From positions 62,001-126,000 of the forward strand of contig UCCA01000015.1 in assembly GCA_900470805.1 (NCBI GenBank): a DNA stretch of 64,000 nucleotides, written 5' to 3'. Positions 18,804 through 26,803 of this stretch are shown here, in pieces (the first letter of the stretch is position 1; every line of letters begins with the position of its first letter). A program made the translations under genes and the position numbers. This DNA is from Hyphomicrobiales bacterium. Its GTDB lineage: Bacteria; Pseudomonadota; Alphaproteobacteria; Rhizobiales; Rhizobiaceae. A model generated the notes under the pieces. That model did no database searches, was not told the origin of the DNA, and was given only the letters and a program-made list of their open reading frames with translations.

Positions 18804-19715
18804 ATGGACGCGCATTCTGAAACATTCGAGAGCCGACTGGCCGCCAACGCCCGCGAGATCGAAGCCGTGCTCGACACGCTGCTTTCGCGAGACGTGCTGG
18901 ACGACGAGACGGCGCGACCGGAGCATCTGCGCGCAGCGATGCACTACGCCGTATTGAACGGCGGCAAACGACTGCGACCATTCCTGGTGGTCGAGACGGC
19001 GGCGATGCTTGGCGGCGACAGGGGGGTGGCAATGCGGGTCGGCGCCGCGCTCGAATGCGTCCATTGCTATTCCCTCGTCCACGACGACCTCCCCGCCATG
19101 GACGACGACGACCTGCGCCGCGGCAAGCCGACCGTGCACATCGCCTTCGACGAGGCAACCGCCATCCTGGCCGGCGACAGCCTGCTGACCTACGCCTTCG
19201 ACATCATCGCCGCGACGGAAGGCCTCCCAGAGGCCGGCAAGCTGGCGCTGATCCTGGCGCTGGCCCGGGCCTCCGGCATCGGCGGCATGGCCGGCGGACA
19301 GGCGCTCGATCTCGCGGCCGAAAAGCAGGCGCCGGATGAGGCCGGCATCGTGACGCTGCAGGCGATGAAAACAGGCGCGCTCATCCGCTTCGCCTGCGAG
19401 GCCGGCGCCATCGTGGCCGGCGCCTCCACCGAGGATCGCGCGACGCTGCGCCGCTTCGGCCAGCGCATCGGTCTCGCCTTCCAGCTGGCCGACGACATTC
19501 TCGACCTGACGGCCGACAGCGCCACCATGGGCAAGGCAACAGGCAAGGACGCCGGGCGCGGCAAGGGCACGCTGGTGGGCCTGCACGGCATGGCCTGGGC
19601 GGAAGCGACACTGTCGGGCCAGGTGCACGAGGCCGAAGCGCTCCTGCGGCCCTATGGCGATGCTGCGTCGGTTCTGGCCAAAGCCGCCCGCTTCATTGCC
19701 GAACGCAAGAGCTGA
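18804..19715 (+). CDS. ispA: Farnesyl diphosphate synthase (short-chain polyprenyl synthase)
   Basis: A 303-residue class I isoprenyl diphosphate synthase. The first Asp-rich motif DDLPAMDDDD is at 94-103, GGKRLRP (53-59) binds the diphosphate, and the second motif DDILD is in FQLADDILDLTADS. It condenses IPP with DMAPP and GPP to farnesyl diphosphate for quinones, undecaprenyl lipids and carotenoids. IspG, which supplies the same pathway, lies 0.8 kb away in opposite orientation. The ATG was chosen for the normal N-terminal length. Confidence 0.93.
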   Translation: MDAHSETFESRLAANAREIEAVLDTLLSRDVLDDETARPEHLRAAMHYAVLNGGKRLRPFLVVETAAMLGGDRGVAMRVGAALECVHCYSLVHDDLPAMDDDDLRRGKPTVHIAFDEATAILAGDSLLTYAFDIIAATEGLPEAGKLALILALARASGIGGMAGGQALDLAAEKQAPDEAGIVTLQAMKTGALIRFACEAGAIVAGASTEDRATLRRFGQRIGLAFQLADDILDLTADSATMGKATGKDAGRGKGTLVGLHGMAWAEATLSGQVHEAEALLRPYGDAASVLAKAARFIAERKS

Positions 19716-19844
19716 AAAGCGTCACGGAGACAAGATTCCGGCCCGCACGGAGGCTGCGCGCTCTTGTGGCACGCGGGAACGCAGGCTTAGGATAGCGCTT
19801 CACCGCCGCAATCCACCGAGCGGCCGGCCGAACAGAGACGCGCC

Positions 19845-20483
19845 ATGCACGACACCCTCAGCTACCTCCCGCAGATCCTTCCCGCCTACCTCGCCTATAT
19901 CATCGCGGTCATCAGCCCCGGTCCGGCCATCATGGCGATCGTCTCGACCTCGATGATGCACGGTCGCAAGGCTGGCATGACAATCTCGCTGGGTATCTTC
20001 GCCGGATCGTTCACCTGGGCCTGCGCCGCGGCGCGTGGGCTCGCCACCCTTCTCAACACCTATGCCATCGCGCTCCAGATCCTGAAGATCTTCGGCGGCC
20101 TCTATCTGCTCTATCTCGCCTACAAGGCATTCAGGGCCATGCGCTCCGGCGATGACATGCCGCAGGCGAGCGCGCCGAGGAATCTCTCCACCCGCGCATT
20201 GCTGCTGCGTGGCTACGGCATCCACGTCACCAACCCGAAGGCGATCTTTGCCTGGCTGGCGATCATCGCGCTCGGCATGCCGCAGGGCGCGCCGGCGTCG
20301 GTTGCCGGGCTGATCATCGGCATCTGCACGACAACCGGCTTCATCGTCTTCATGGGATATGCCGTACTGTTCTCGACGCCACAGGCACTGAGGATCTATC
20401 GCGGTCTTCGCCGCTGGATCGAAGGCGCGATGGCGGCGTTCTACTGCTTTGCCGGCCTGAAGCTTCTGACCAGCCGCATCTGA
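19845..20483 (+). CDS. LysE family amino acid exporter
   Basis: A 212-residue LysE/RhtB-type exporter with about six membrane helices. The family signature is AVISPGPAIMAIVSTSMMHGRKAGMT, followed by LKIFGGLYLLYLAYKAFRA and the NPKAIFAWLAI motif in helix 4. It pushes an amino acid or derivative out of the cell; the substrate cannot be predicted. It follows ispA by about 130 bases and converges with ispG. Confidence 0.88.
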   Translation: MHDTLSYLPQILPAYLAYIIAVISPGPAIMAIVSTSMMHGRKAGMTISLGIFAGSFTWACAAARGLATLLNTYAIALQILKIFGGLYLLYLAYKAFRAMRSGDDMPQASAPRNLSTRALLLRGYGIHVTNPKAIFAWLAIIALGMPQGAPASVAGLIIGICTTTGFIVFMGYAVLFSTPQALRIYRGLRRWIEGAMAAFYCFAGLKLLTSRI

Positions 20484-20511
20484 CGGAATATGACGATGGG
20501 CGCGGCGCGGA

Positions 20512-21768
20512 TTACTCCGCCGCCGTTCTGCTCTGGCCGAAGCGCTTTTCGATGTAATCGGCGACCAGTGCCTCGAAATCGCCGGCGATATTCGGGCCGC
20601 GCAATGTCATCGCCTTCTGACCATCGATATAGACAGGCGCCGACGGGCTCTCACCCGTTCCCGGCAGCGAAATACCGATGTCGGCATGCTTGCTTTCGCC
20701 AGGACCGTTGACGATGCAACCCATGACCGCGACGTTGAGCGCCTCGACACCCGGATACTTGTCGCGCCACACCGGCATGTTCTTGCGCAGGTCGTTCTGG
20801 ATGTTCTGCGCCAGTTCCTGGAAGACAGTGGACGTCGTGCGCCCGCAGCCGGGACAAGCCGCGACGACCGGAATGAACTGGCGAAAGCCCATGACCTGCA
20901 GGATTTCCTGCGCCACCTGCACTTCGCGGGTACGGTCACCATTCGGCTCCGGTGTCAGCGACACGCGAATCGTATCGCCGATGCCATGCTGCAGCACATA
21001 GCTCATGGCCGCCGACGAGGCGACGATGCCCTTTGAGCCCATGCCGGCTTCGGTAAGGCCGAGATGCAGCGCATGGTCGGAACGCTCGGACAGCATCGAA
21101 TAGACGGCGATCAGGTCCTGCACTTGGCTGACCTTGGCCGACAGGATGATACGGTTACGCGGCAAGCCGATCTCTTCGGCGAGATTGGCCGAGATCAGCG
21201 CCGACTGCACGATCGCCTCACGGGTCACCTGCCGCGCCGACAACGGCGAGCCGGCGGCTGAGTTCTGGTCCATCAGCGCCGTCAGCAGCTCCTGATCGAG
21301 CGATCCCCAGTTGACACCGATACGAACAGGCTTGTCGTAGCGGATCGCCATCTCGATGATATCGCCGAACTGCTTGTCCTTCTTGTCCTTGAAGCCGACA
21401 TTGCCGGGATTGATCCGGTACTTCGCCAGCGCCTCGGCGCAATCGGGATGATCGGCAAGCAGCTTGTGGCCGATATAGTGGAAGTCTCCGACAAGCGGCA
21501 CGTCCATGCCGAGCCTGAGCAGCCGATCGCGGATGCGCGGCACTGCGGCAGCACTTTCGTCGCGGTCGACGGTGATGCGCACGAGCTCGGATCCGGCCTT
21601 GAACAAGGCGGCCACCTGGGCGACCGTCGCGTCGATATCGGCCGTATCCGTGTTGGTCATCGACTGGACGACAACGGGCGCCCCACCGCCCACAATGACA
21701 CCGCCGACATCGACGGCTACGGACGCGCGGCGCGGTTTCGGATCAAAATCGGTGGCAGCAGAAGACAT
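20512..21768 (-). CDS. ispG: 4-hydroxy-3-methylbut-2-en-1-yl diphosphate synthase
   Basis: A 418-residue GcpE enzyme of the non-mevalonate isoprenoid pathway. It reductively opens MEcPP to HMBPP with a [4Fe-4S] cluster. The N-terminal TIM-barrel part shows [20 protein letters not shown] and HYIGHKLL; the C-terminal part has the cluster ligands in [13 protein letters not shown] and [13 protein letters not shown]. Length and termini are normal. Single gene. Confidence 0.96.
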   Translation of the reverse strand: MSSAATDFDPKPRRASVAVDVGGVIVGGGAPVVVQSMTNTDTADIDATVAQVAALFKAGSELVRITVDRDESAAAVPRIRDRLLRLGMDVPLVGDFHYIGHKLLADHPDCAEALAKYRINPGNVGFKDKKDKQFGDIIEMAIRYDKPVRIGVNWGSLDQELLTALMDQNSAAGSPLSARQVTREAIVQSALISANLAEEIGLPRNRIILSAKVSQVQDLIAVYSMLSERSDHALHLGLTEAGMGSKGIVASSAAMSYVLQHGIGDTIRVSLTPEPNGDRTREVQVAQEILQVMGFRQFIPVVAACPGCGRTTSTVFQELAQNIQNDLRKNMPVWRDKYPGVEALNVAVMGCIVNGPGESKHADIGISLPGTGESPSAPVYIDGQKAMTLRGPNIAGDFEALVADYIEKRFGQSRTAAE

Positions 21769-21865
21769 GAAGAGCTCTTGGACCCTTAAATTTCGTGTCT
21801 TTCAGGTGGATCATGACCGCCCGCTTGTCAACCCGCAGCATCCATCACTTTGTCCGGCGGCCACC

Positions 21866-23059
21866 TCAATGGCCGCCGCCGGAAATGCCATCGGCGTAGC
21901 GCGCCAGGTTGGAGAGCGCCAGCACGACCAGCAGAAGCGCCGGCAGCGCCATGAACACGACGGAAAAGCCGATATGCTCCGCCACGAAGCCGATCGCCGA
22001 CGGCGCCACCAGCATGCCGGAATAGCCCATGGTGGTGACGACCGAGAGACCGATGCCGGCCTTCATGTTCGGCATGTTGCCGGCGGCCGAAAACGCGATC
22101 GGCACCATGTTGGAGATGCCGATGCCGCAGAGCGCGAACCCGAGGATGGCAATCTCGGCATTCGGCGCAAACCCGGCCAGCAGCATGCCGGATATGGCAA
22201 ACAGCGTAAAGATGCGCAGCGTCCTGACACCGCCGAACCGGTCACGCACCAGATCGCCGCCAAAGCGCATGGCCGCCATTGTCAGCGAGAAGGCCGCGAA
22301 GCCAAAGCCGGATACAGCCACCGAGGCGCCCAGTTCCTCGCGGAGATAAAGCGCGCCCCAATCCAGCACCGCGCCTTCCGGTACCATCGAAAACAGCGCC
22401 ATCAGGCCGAGCAGATAGGGAAGCGGCACCATCGGCAGCTTGAGCTTTTCCTTCTTGGTGTCAGGATGCGGCTGGTCGGCGAGGATGAGGCCCCAGGTAG
22501 CCGCCAGAGCGGCGCTCGCCAGCACCGTGGCAAGCCCGGCATGCCATAGCACGCCGAAATGGGCGATCAGCAGGCCGCCGAGGCTGGCGCCTATCAGGCC
22601 GCCCAAGCTCCAGAAGGCGTGGCAGGACGACATGATCGCCCGCCGCATCGACTTCTCGACGGCAACCGCGTTGGCGTTCATCGCCACATCCATGACTCCC
22701 ATGAAGCCGCCGTACAGAAACACAGCGATCACGCCGGTGAAGACGTTCGGCGCCAGCGTCAGTAGCAGCAGCGTCGGCATGAGGCACACTGCCGAGACCT
22801 GCACCACACGCTTCGACCCGAAGCGGGCGATCTGCGCGCCGGCGATTGGCATCAATGTCAGCGAACCGATGCCGAGCACCAGGATCATCAGCCCGAGCTG
22901 GAACTTGCTGAGATCAAGCCGTTCCGCGAATTCGGGTATCTTCGGCGCCCAGGATCCGATCATGAAGCCGTTGATCAGGAACAGCAGCGACACCGCGATC
23001 CTGCTTCTGGTGATGAAGCCGCTTCTGGCGACCGGCGCTGTGTTCACGTGATTGTCCAT
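21866..23059 (-). CDS. MFS transporter, YbjJ/fucose-permease-like
   Basis: A 397-residue major facilitator with 12 helices. Features are FLINGFMIGSWAPKIPEF in helix 1, a motif A-like loop in GAQIARFGSKRV, and GGFMGVMDVAMNANAVAVEKS with CHAFWSLGGLIGASLGG, characteristic of the YbjJ/MocC subgroup. Some members move sugars or polyols, but the substrate is unknown. GTGGGAAGAG precedes the ATG at 23059. It sits 73 bases downstream of a DeoR regulator on the same strand, suggesting co-transcription and control by it. Confidence 0.85.
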   Translation of the reverse strand: MDNHVNTAPVARSGFITRSRIAVSLLFLINGFMIGSWAPKIPEFAERLDLSKFQLGLMILVLGIGSLTLMPIAGAQIARFGSKRVVQVSAVCLMPTLLLLTLAPNVFTGVIAVFLYGGFMGVMDVAMNANAVAVEKSMRRAIMSSCHAFWSLGGLIGASLGGLLIAHFGVLWHAGLATVLASAALAATWGLILADQPHPDTKKEKLKLPMVPLPYLLGLMALFSMVPEGAVLDWGALYLREELGASVAVSGFGFAAFSLTMAAMRFGGDLVRDRFGGVRTLRIFTLFAISGMLLAGFAPNAEIAILGFALCGIGISNMVPIAFSAAGNMPNMKAGIGLSVVTTMGYSGMLVAPSAIGFVAEHIGFSVVFMALPALLLVVLALSNLARYADGISGGGH

Positions 23060-23132
23060 GTCTCTTCCCACTTGACTGCTTTCGCGTCGATACTCCCGTC
23101 CGACGCTTGACGAATTGAATTTTCCAGCTTGC

Positions 23133-23906
23133 TCAGCCGGCAGTGATGGTGCGGCAGCCCTGCTCGCGATAGAGCGCCAGCATCAGGGGATCCGCATCGC
23201 GCTCGACCACCAGGCATTCGCAATCGGCGACCGACAGGACGCCATGCGGTGCCGCGGTGCCGAACTTGTCCGAAGTCGCCGCGACAAGGACGCGCCGGCT
23301 CTTCATGGCCACGAAACGCTTGAACTCCGCATCCTCGAAACCGAACACCGTCAGGCCGGCCGCCAGATCGACGCCGCAGGCGCCGAGAATGCAGAGGTCA
23401 GGCGACAGTGATTCCATGTCGCGCATCGCCTTGGCGCCCAGCGCGCCGCCCACCTGGCGGTCGATCAGACCACCGATCAGGATGACGTTGACGCGCGGCT
23501 TGTCGATCAGCGCCGCGGCGATACCAGGCGCATTGGTGACGGCCGTCAGGCCCACGTCCATCGGCAGCGCCATTGCGATGGCAAGGTTGGTGCTGCCGGC
23601 GTCGAAAAACACCATCGTGTCTGGCACGATCTGCGATACGGCCGCCACGGCCAGCGCCTGCTTGCGGTCGCGCGCGATGCCGGCCCGATGATTGAGACTG
23701 CCGCCGGCCGGCGAAACGGGCAGAGCGCCGCCGTAGACGCGCTCGCAAAGACCGGCGGCCGCCATCTCGCGCAGATCGCGGCGCACCGTATCTTCCGACA
23801 CCCCGAATTCGATCGCCAACTCGGCGGCCAGCACGCGCCCATGCGCCCGCAGCTTCGCGGAGATCGCGCTCTTTCGCTCCTGAAGGAGAAGTTCGTTCGT
23901 GTTCAT
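23133..23906 (-). CDS. DeoR/GlpR family transcriptional regulator
   Basis: A 257-residue repressor-type regulator. An N-terminal DeoR helix-turn-helix (RKSAISAKLRAHGRVLAAELAIEFGVSEDTVRRDLREMAAAGL) is followed by a sugar-phosphate-sensing domain of the isomerase-like fold (FFDAGSTNLAIAMAL, then VILIGGLIDRQVGGALG, then LGACGVDLAAGLTVFGFEDAEFKR). DeoR proteins respond to phosphorylated sugars and usually repress the adjacent sugar gene, here probably the MFS carrier downstream. It is divergent from the amino-acid ABC importer. The dyad at 23944-23971 may be its operator. Confidence 0.87.
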   Translation of the reverse strand: MNTNELLLQERKSAISAKLRAHGRVLAAELAIEFGVSEDTVRRDLREMAAAGLCERVYGGALPVSPAGGSLNHRAGIARDRKQALAVAAVSQIVPDTMVFFDAGSTNLAIAMALPMDVGLTAVTNAPGIAAALIDKPRVNVILIGGLIDRQVGGALGAKAMRDMESLSPDLCILGACGVDLAAGLTVFGFEDAEFKRFVAMKSRRVLVAATSDKFGTAAPHGVLSVADCECLVVERDADPLMLALYREQGCRTITAG

Positions 23907-23943
23907 GCCGGATTTTGCCAGATCAGTTCACAATCGGTTAAAC

Positions 23944-23971
23944 CATGCATAAACCGTTAAAAACGTGCATG
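23944..23971. repeat. CATGCA...TGCATG dyad upstream of the DeoR gene
   Basis: CATGCA (23944-23949) and TGCATG (23966-23971) are inverted arms around an AT-rich centre containing AAACCGTTAAAAA. It lies about 40 bases ahead of the regulator start in a divergent gap, the usual place for an autoregulatory site. Evidence is positional only. Confidence 0.35.
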
Positions 23972-24145
23972 CAAGCACCACTGAAAGATCTTGGCTTCAC
24001 AAAGTGAAACACCTGATACCAAATCCGTGATAAATGAGAAAAATATTCGCAGTTGCCGTTTTTAATCGCAGTTTTTGATGCATCCGTGCTCCGACTTTTC
24101 TGCGATTTTCCGGCCATCGAACACCATGGTGAATTGGACAAGAAC

Positions 24146-24919
24146 ATGAACATCCTGAAGACCCTCGCCACTGCCGCATTGATCCAGGCCGCCGCCCTGA
24201 TGCCGGCACTTGCCGGCGAGAACCTCGCCGCCATCAAATCGGCAGGCGTGCTGAAGATCGGCACCGAAGGCACCTACGCGCCGTTCACCTACCACAATGA
24301 CAGCGGCAAGCTGGTCGGTTTCGATGTCGAGATCGGCGAGGCGGTTGCCGCCAAGCTCGGCGTCAAGGCCGAATTCGTTGAAGGCAAGTGGGATGGCCTG
24401 ATCGCCGGCATCGACGCCAAGCGTTACGACACCGTCATCAACCAGGTCGGTATCACCGACGCGCGCAAGCAGAAGTATGACTTCTCCGAGCCCTACATCG
24501 CCTCGAAGGCTGTCCTGATCGTTCGTGACGGCGACGACAGCATCAAGACCTTCGCCGATCTCAAGGGCAAGAAGTCGGCCCAGTCATTGACCAGCAACTT
24601 CGGCAAGCTGGCCGAGCAGTCGGGCGCCGAGCTTGTCGGCACCGACGGCTTCGACCAGTCGATCCAGCTGGTGCTGACCAAGCGCGCCGACGCCACGATC
24701 AACGACAGCCTGTCCTTCCTCGACTTCAAGAAGCACAAGCCGGACGCGCCGGTGAAGATCGTCGCCCAGCAGGAAAATGCCGACTATTCCGGCATCATCG
24801 TTCGCAAGGGCGAGCCGGAATTGGTCGAGGCCATCAACAAGGCGCTGACCGACATCAAGGCCGACGGCACCTACAAGACGATCTCCGACAAGTATTTCGG
24901 CCAGGACGTCTCGAAGTAA
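24146..24919 (+). CDS. Cystine-type ABC transporter substrate-binding protein
   Basis: A 257-residue periplasmic binding protein with a signal peptide (residues 1-23, ending ALAG). The mature start LKIGTEGTYAPFTYHNDSGKLVGFDVEIGEAVA is that of family 3 amino acid binders, and GKWDGLIAGIDAKRYDTVINQVGITDARKQKYDFSEPYI resembles the cystine-binding FliY/TcyJ group. The ATG was chosen so that the signal peptide begins correctly; the open frame extends upstream without a ribosome site. It heads an importer with permease and ATPase genes downstream, although a repeat region of about 160 bases lies between. Confidence 0.88.
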   Translation: MNILKTLATAALIQAAALMPALAGENLAAIKSAGVLKIGTEGTYAPFTYHNDSGKLVGFDVEIGEAVAAKLGVKAEFVEGKWDGLIAGIDAKRYDTVINQVGITDARKQKYDFSEPYIASKAVLIVRDGDDSIKTFADLKGKKSAQSLTSNFGKLAEQSGAELVGTDGFDQSIQLVLTKRADATINDSLSFLDFKKHKPDAPVKIVAQQENADYSGIIVRKGEPELVEAINKALTDIKADGTYKTISDKYFGQDVSK

Positions 24920-24939
24920 GTCGAAACCATCAGATAAAT

Positions 24940-24980
24940 CCCCTCCCCAACCCCTCCCCACCAGGGGGAGGGGCTTTTTT
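24940..24980 (+). repeat. Palindromic intergenic repeat, copy 1 (also terminator-like)
   Basis: A run of CCCCTCCCCAACCCCTCCCC followed by ACCAGGGGGAGGGGC and TTTTTT. It can fold into a GC-only hairpin with a T-tract, so it may also end transcription after the binding-protein gene. Copy 2, in opposite orientation, follows 22 bases later. Confidence 0.7.
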
Positions 24981-25002
24981 ATTGTCTCTCTGTGCCCTCT
25001 AA

Positions 25003-25038
25003 ACCCCTCCCCCTTGTGGGGAGGGGTTGGGGAGGGGT
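25003..25038 (-). repeat. Palindromic intergenic repeat, copy 2 (inverted)
   Basis: The reverse complement of this segment repeats copy 1 almost exactly (CCCCTCCCCAACCCCTCCCC, then ACAAGGGGGAGGGG). The two copies form a paired inverted element like the REP/BIME units of enterobacteria. Both lie between the binding-protein gene and the permease gene. Confidence 0.7.
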
Positions 25039-25078
25039 ATTTCAGGTCGATACACGAAACCGAAAACGGAGCACGCCC

Positions 25079-25759
25079 GTGCCGCACTGGCTTCAACTGA
25101 TGGCGGATTCGCTCGTGCCCTTGTTGTGGGCCGGGCTGGTTTTCACCATCCCGCTGACATTGCTGTCCTTCACCTTCGGGCTGATCCTCGGGCTCGCCAC
25201 CGCCATCGCCCGCCTGTTCGGCTCGGCGCCTCTGGTGGCCATCGCCCGCTTCTATGTCTGGGTCATCCGCGGCACGCCACTGCTTGTCCAGCTTTTCGTC
25301 ATCTTCTATGGCCTGCCCAGCATCGGCATCCTGCTCGACGCCTTCCCGGCGGCCCTCATCGGCTTCACACTGAACATCGGCGCCTACAGCTCCGAGATCA
25401 TCCGCGCCGTGATCTCCTCGGTGCCCAAGGGCCAATGGGAAGCCGCCTATTCGATCGGCATGAGCTGGCGCCAGGCGATGAGCCGCACCATCCTGCCGCA
25501 GGCCGGCCGCGTCGCCGTGCCGCCGCTGTCGAACACCTTCATTTCGCTGGTCAAGGACACCTCCCTCGCCGCCGCCATCACCGTGCCGGAGCTATTTCAG
25601 GCCGCCCAGCGCATCGTCGCCACCACCTACGAGCCCCTCATCCTCTATATCGAGGCGGCGTTGATCTATCTGGTGCTGAGCACCGTGCTCTCGACGCTGC
25701 AGGTCCGGCTGGAGCGTCGCTTCGCCCGCTACGGCGGCATGCTGGAGGCAAACGCATGA
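25079..25759 (+). CDS. Cystine-type ABC transporter permease
   Basis: A 226-residue family 3 amino acid permease with about five membrane helices and the EAA loop (EAAYSIGMSWRQAMSRTILPQAGRVAVPPLSN). Other signatures are RFYVWVIRGTPLLVQLFVIFYGLP and SLVKDTSLAAAITVPELF, as in TcyL/YecS. I place the start at GTG 25079, which has CGGAG eight bases ahead; the longer frame begins inside the palindromic repeat and would translate it. The stop overlaps the ATPase start (ATGA), so the two are translationally coupled. Confidence 0.88.
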   Translation: MPHWLQLMADSLVPLLWAGLVFTIPLTLLSFTFGLILGLATAIARLFGSAPLVAIARFYVWVIRGTPLLVQLFVIFYGLPSIGILLDAFPAALIGFTLNIGAYSSEIIRAVISSVPKGQWEAAYSIGMSWRQAMSRTILPQAGRVAVPPLSNTFISLVKDTSLAAAITVPELFQAAQRIVATTYEPLILYIEAALIYLVLSTVLSTLQVRLERRFARYGGMLEANA

Positions 25760-26517
25760 TCGAACTGTCGAACATCGAAAAGCGCTTCGGCGACGCTGTC
25801 ATCCTGAAAGACATCAGCATCCGCATTCCCGAAGGCAACGTCACCGCCCTCGTTGGCCCCTCGGGCGGCGGCAAGAGCACGCTGCTGCGCTGCATCAACC
25901 TGCTGGAAATCCCGACGGCAGGCACCATCCGCCTCGGCGAGGAAACCCTGACCTTCAAGCCCGGCCAGAAGACCAGTTGGCCGGCGATCCAGAAGATCCG
26001 CCGCCAGACCGGCATGGTATTCCAGAACTTCCAGCTCTTCCCGCACCAGACGGCGATCGAGAACGTCATGGAAAGCCTGGTCACCGTGCTAAAATGGCCG
26101 AAGCAGAAGGCCCGCGACCGCGCCATGGAACTGCTGACCAAAGTCGGCATGGCCCACAAGGCCGATGCCTGGCCCTCGACGCTCTCGGGCGGTCAGCAGC
26201 AGCGCGTGGCAATCGCTCGCGCACTGGCGCCTTCGCCGCGCGTGCTGCTCTGCGACGAGCCGACGTCGGCGCTCGATCCGGAACTGTCAGCCGAAGTCGT
26301 CGACGTGCTCGGTCGCCTCGCCAGCGAGGGCACGACCATGGTCATGGCCACCCACGATCTGCGGCTCGCCTCGAAGATCGCCAATGACGTCGTCTTCCTG
26401 GAAGCTGGCAGCGTCGTCGAGACCGGCAGCGCGCGGAATATCTTCACCGCGCCGGAACGAGAACGCACCAAGCGCTTCATCTCGACGATCAACGCGGCGC
26501 ATAGTTACGATATTTGA
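25756..26517 (+). CDS. Cystine-type ABC transporter ATP-binding protein
   Basis: A 253-residue ABC ATPase of the polar amino acid family. Walker A is GPSGGGKST (about 34-42), Q-loop VFQNFQLFPHQT, signature LSGGQQQRVAIARAL, Walker B VLLCDEPTSALD, and switch His in MATHDL. An insert around residues 62-82 (TLTFKPGQKTSWPAIQKIRRQ) is typical of the cystine-type subgroup. It powers uptake through the permease encoded just upstream. The start overlaps the permease stop by four bases. Confidence 0.92.
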   Translation: MIELSNIEKRFGDAVILKDISIRIPEGNVTALVGPSGGGKSTLLRCINLLEIPTAGTIRLGEETLTFKPGQKTSWPAIQKIRRQTGMVFQNFQLFPHQTAIENVMESLVTVLKWPKQKARDRAMELLTKVGMAHKADAWPSTLSGGQQQRVAIARALAPSPRVLLCDEPTSALDPELSAEVVDVLGRLASEGTTMVMATHDLRLASKIANDVVFLEAGSVVETGSARNIFTAPERERTKRFISTINAAHSYDI

Positions 26518-26612
26518 GGGCTGCGACGATGCGGAGCCGCCGTCGAGTGCCAACCAGCTTTCGAGAACAAGTGTCAAGTGTCCATTCACGTCGAGCAAGT
26601 GGGACCGTTGGC

Positions 26613-26640
26613 AGATCCCCGGCACAAGGCCGAGGATGAC
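26613..26640 (-). repeat. 28-bp palindromic repeat, copy 1 (inverted)
   Basis: Read on the minus strand this is GTCATCCTCGGCCTTGTGCC followed by GGGGATCT. It matches copy 2 at 26701-26728 in about 24 of 28 positions and lies in opposite orientation. Confidence 0.65.
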
Positions 26641-26700
26641 GGTAGAGTGGGTGGCCGCGCCCGTAAACTGTTGAAATGACGTGGTTTACAACCTCACGGC

Positions 26701-26728
26701 GTCATCCTCGGGCTCGTCCCGAGGATCT
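26701..26728 (+). repeat. 28-bp palindromic repeat, copy 2
   Basis: GTCATCCTCGGGCTCGTCCC followed by GAGGATCT; the inner CCTCGGG and CCCGAGG form a hairpin. Elements of this look are scattered between genes in many rhizobial chromosomes. The 286-base gap between the ATPase gene and pyc contains no other feature that I can see. Confidence 0.65.
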
Positions 26729-26803
26729 AAGCACGTCGCCCGGAATACAAGGGTGCGAGTGGCTTGATCGGGCGCCGCATGACACGAAGCCCGCCAACAC
26801 CAT

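Noticed and set aside
23044..23053. TCACGTGA near the MFS gene start as a second parS
   Set aside because: Only the inner eight bases match; the flanks (GT and TT) do not follow the parS consensus.
24992..25078. Longer permease with N-terminus PLPLVGRGWGG
   Set aside because: That stretch is translated from the palindromic repeat; a GTG with a ribosome site after the repeat gives the normal length.
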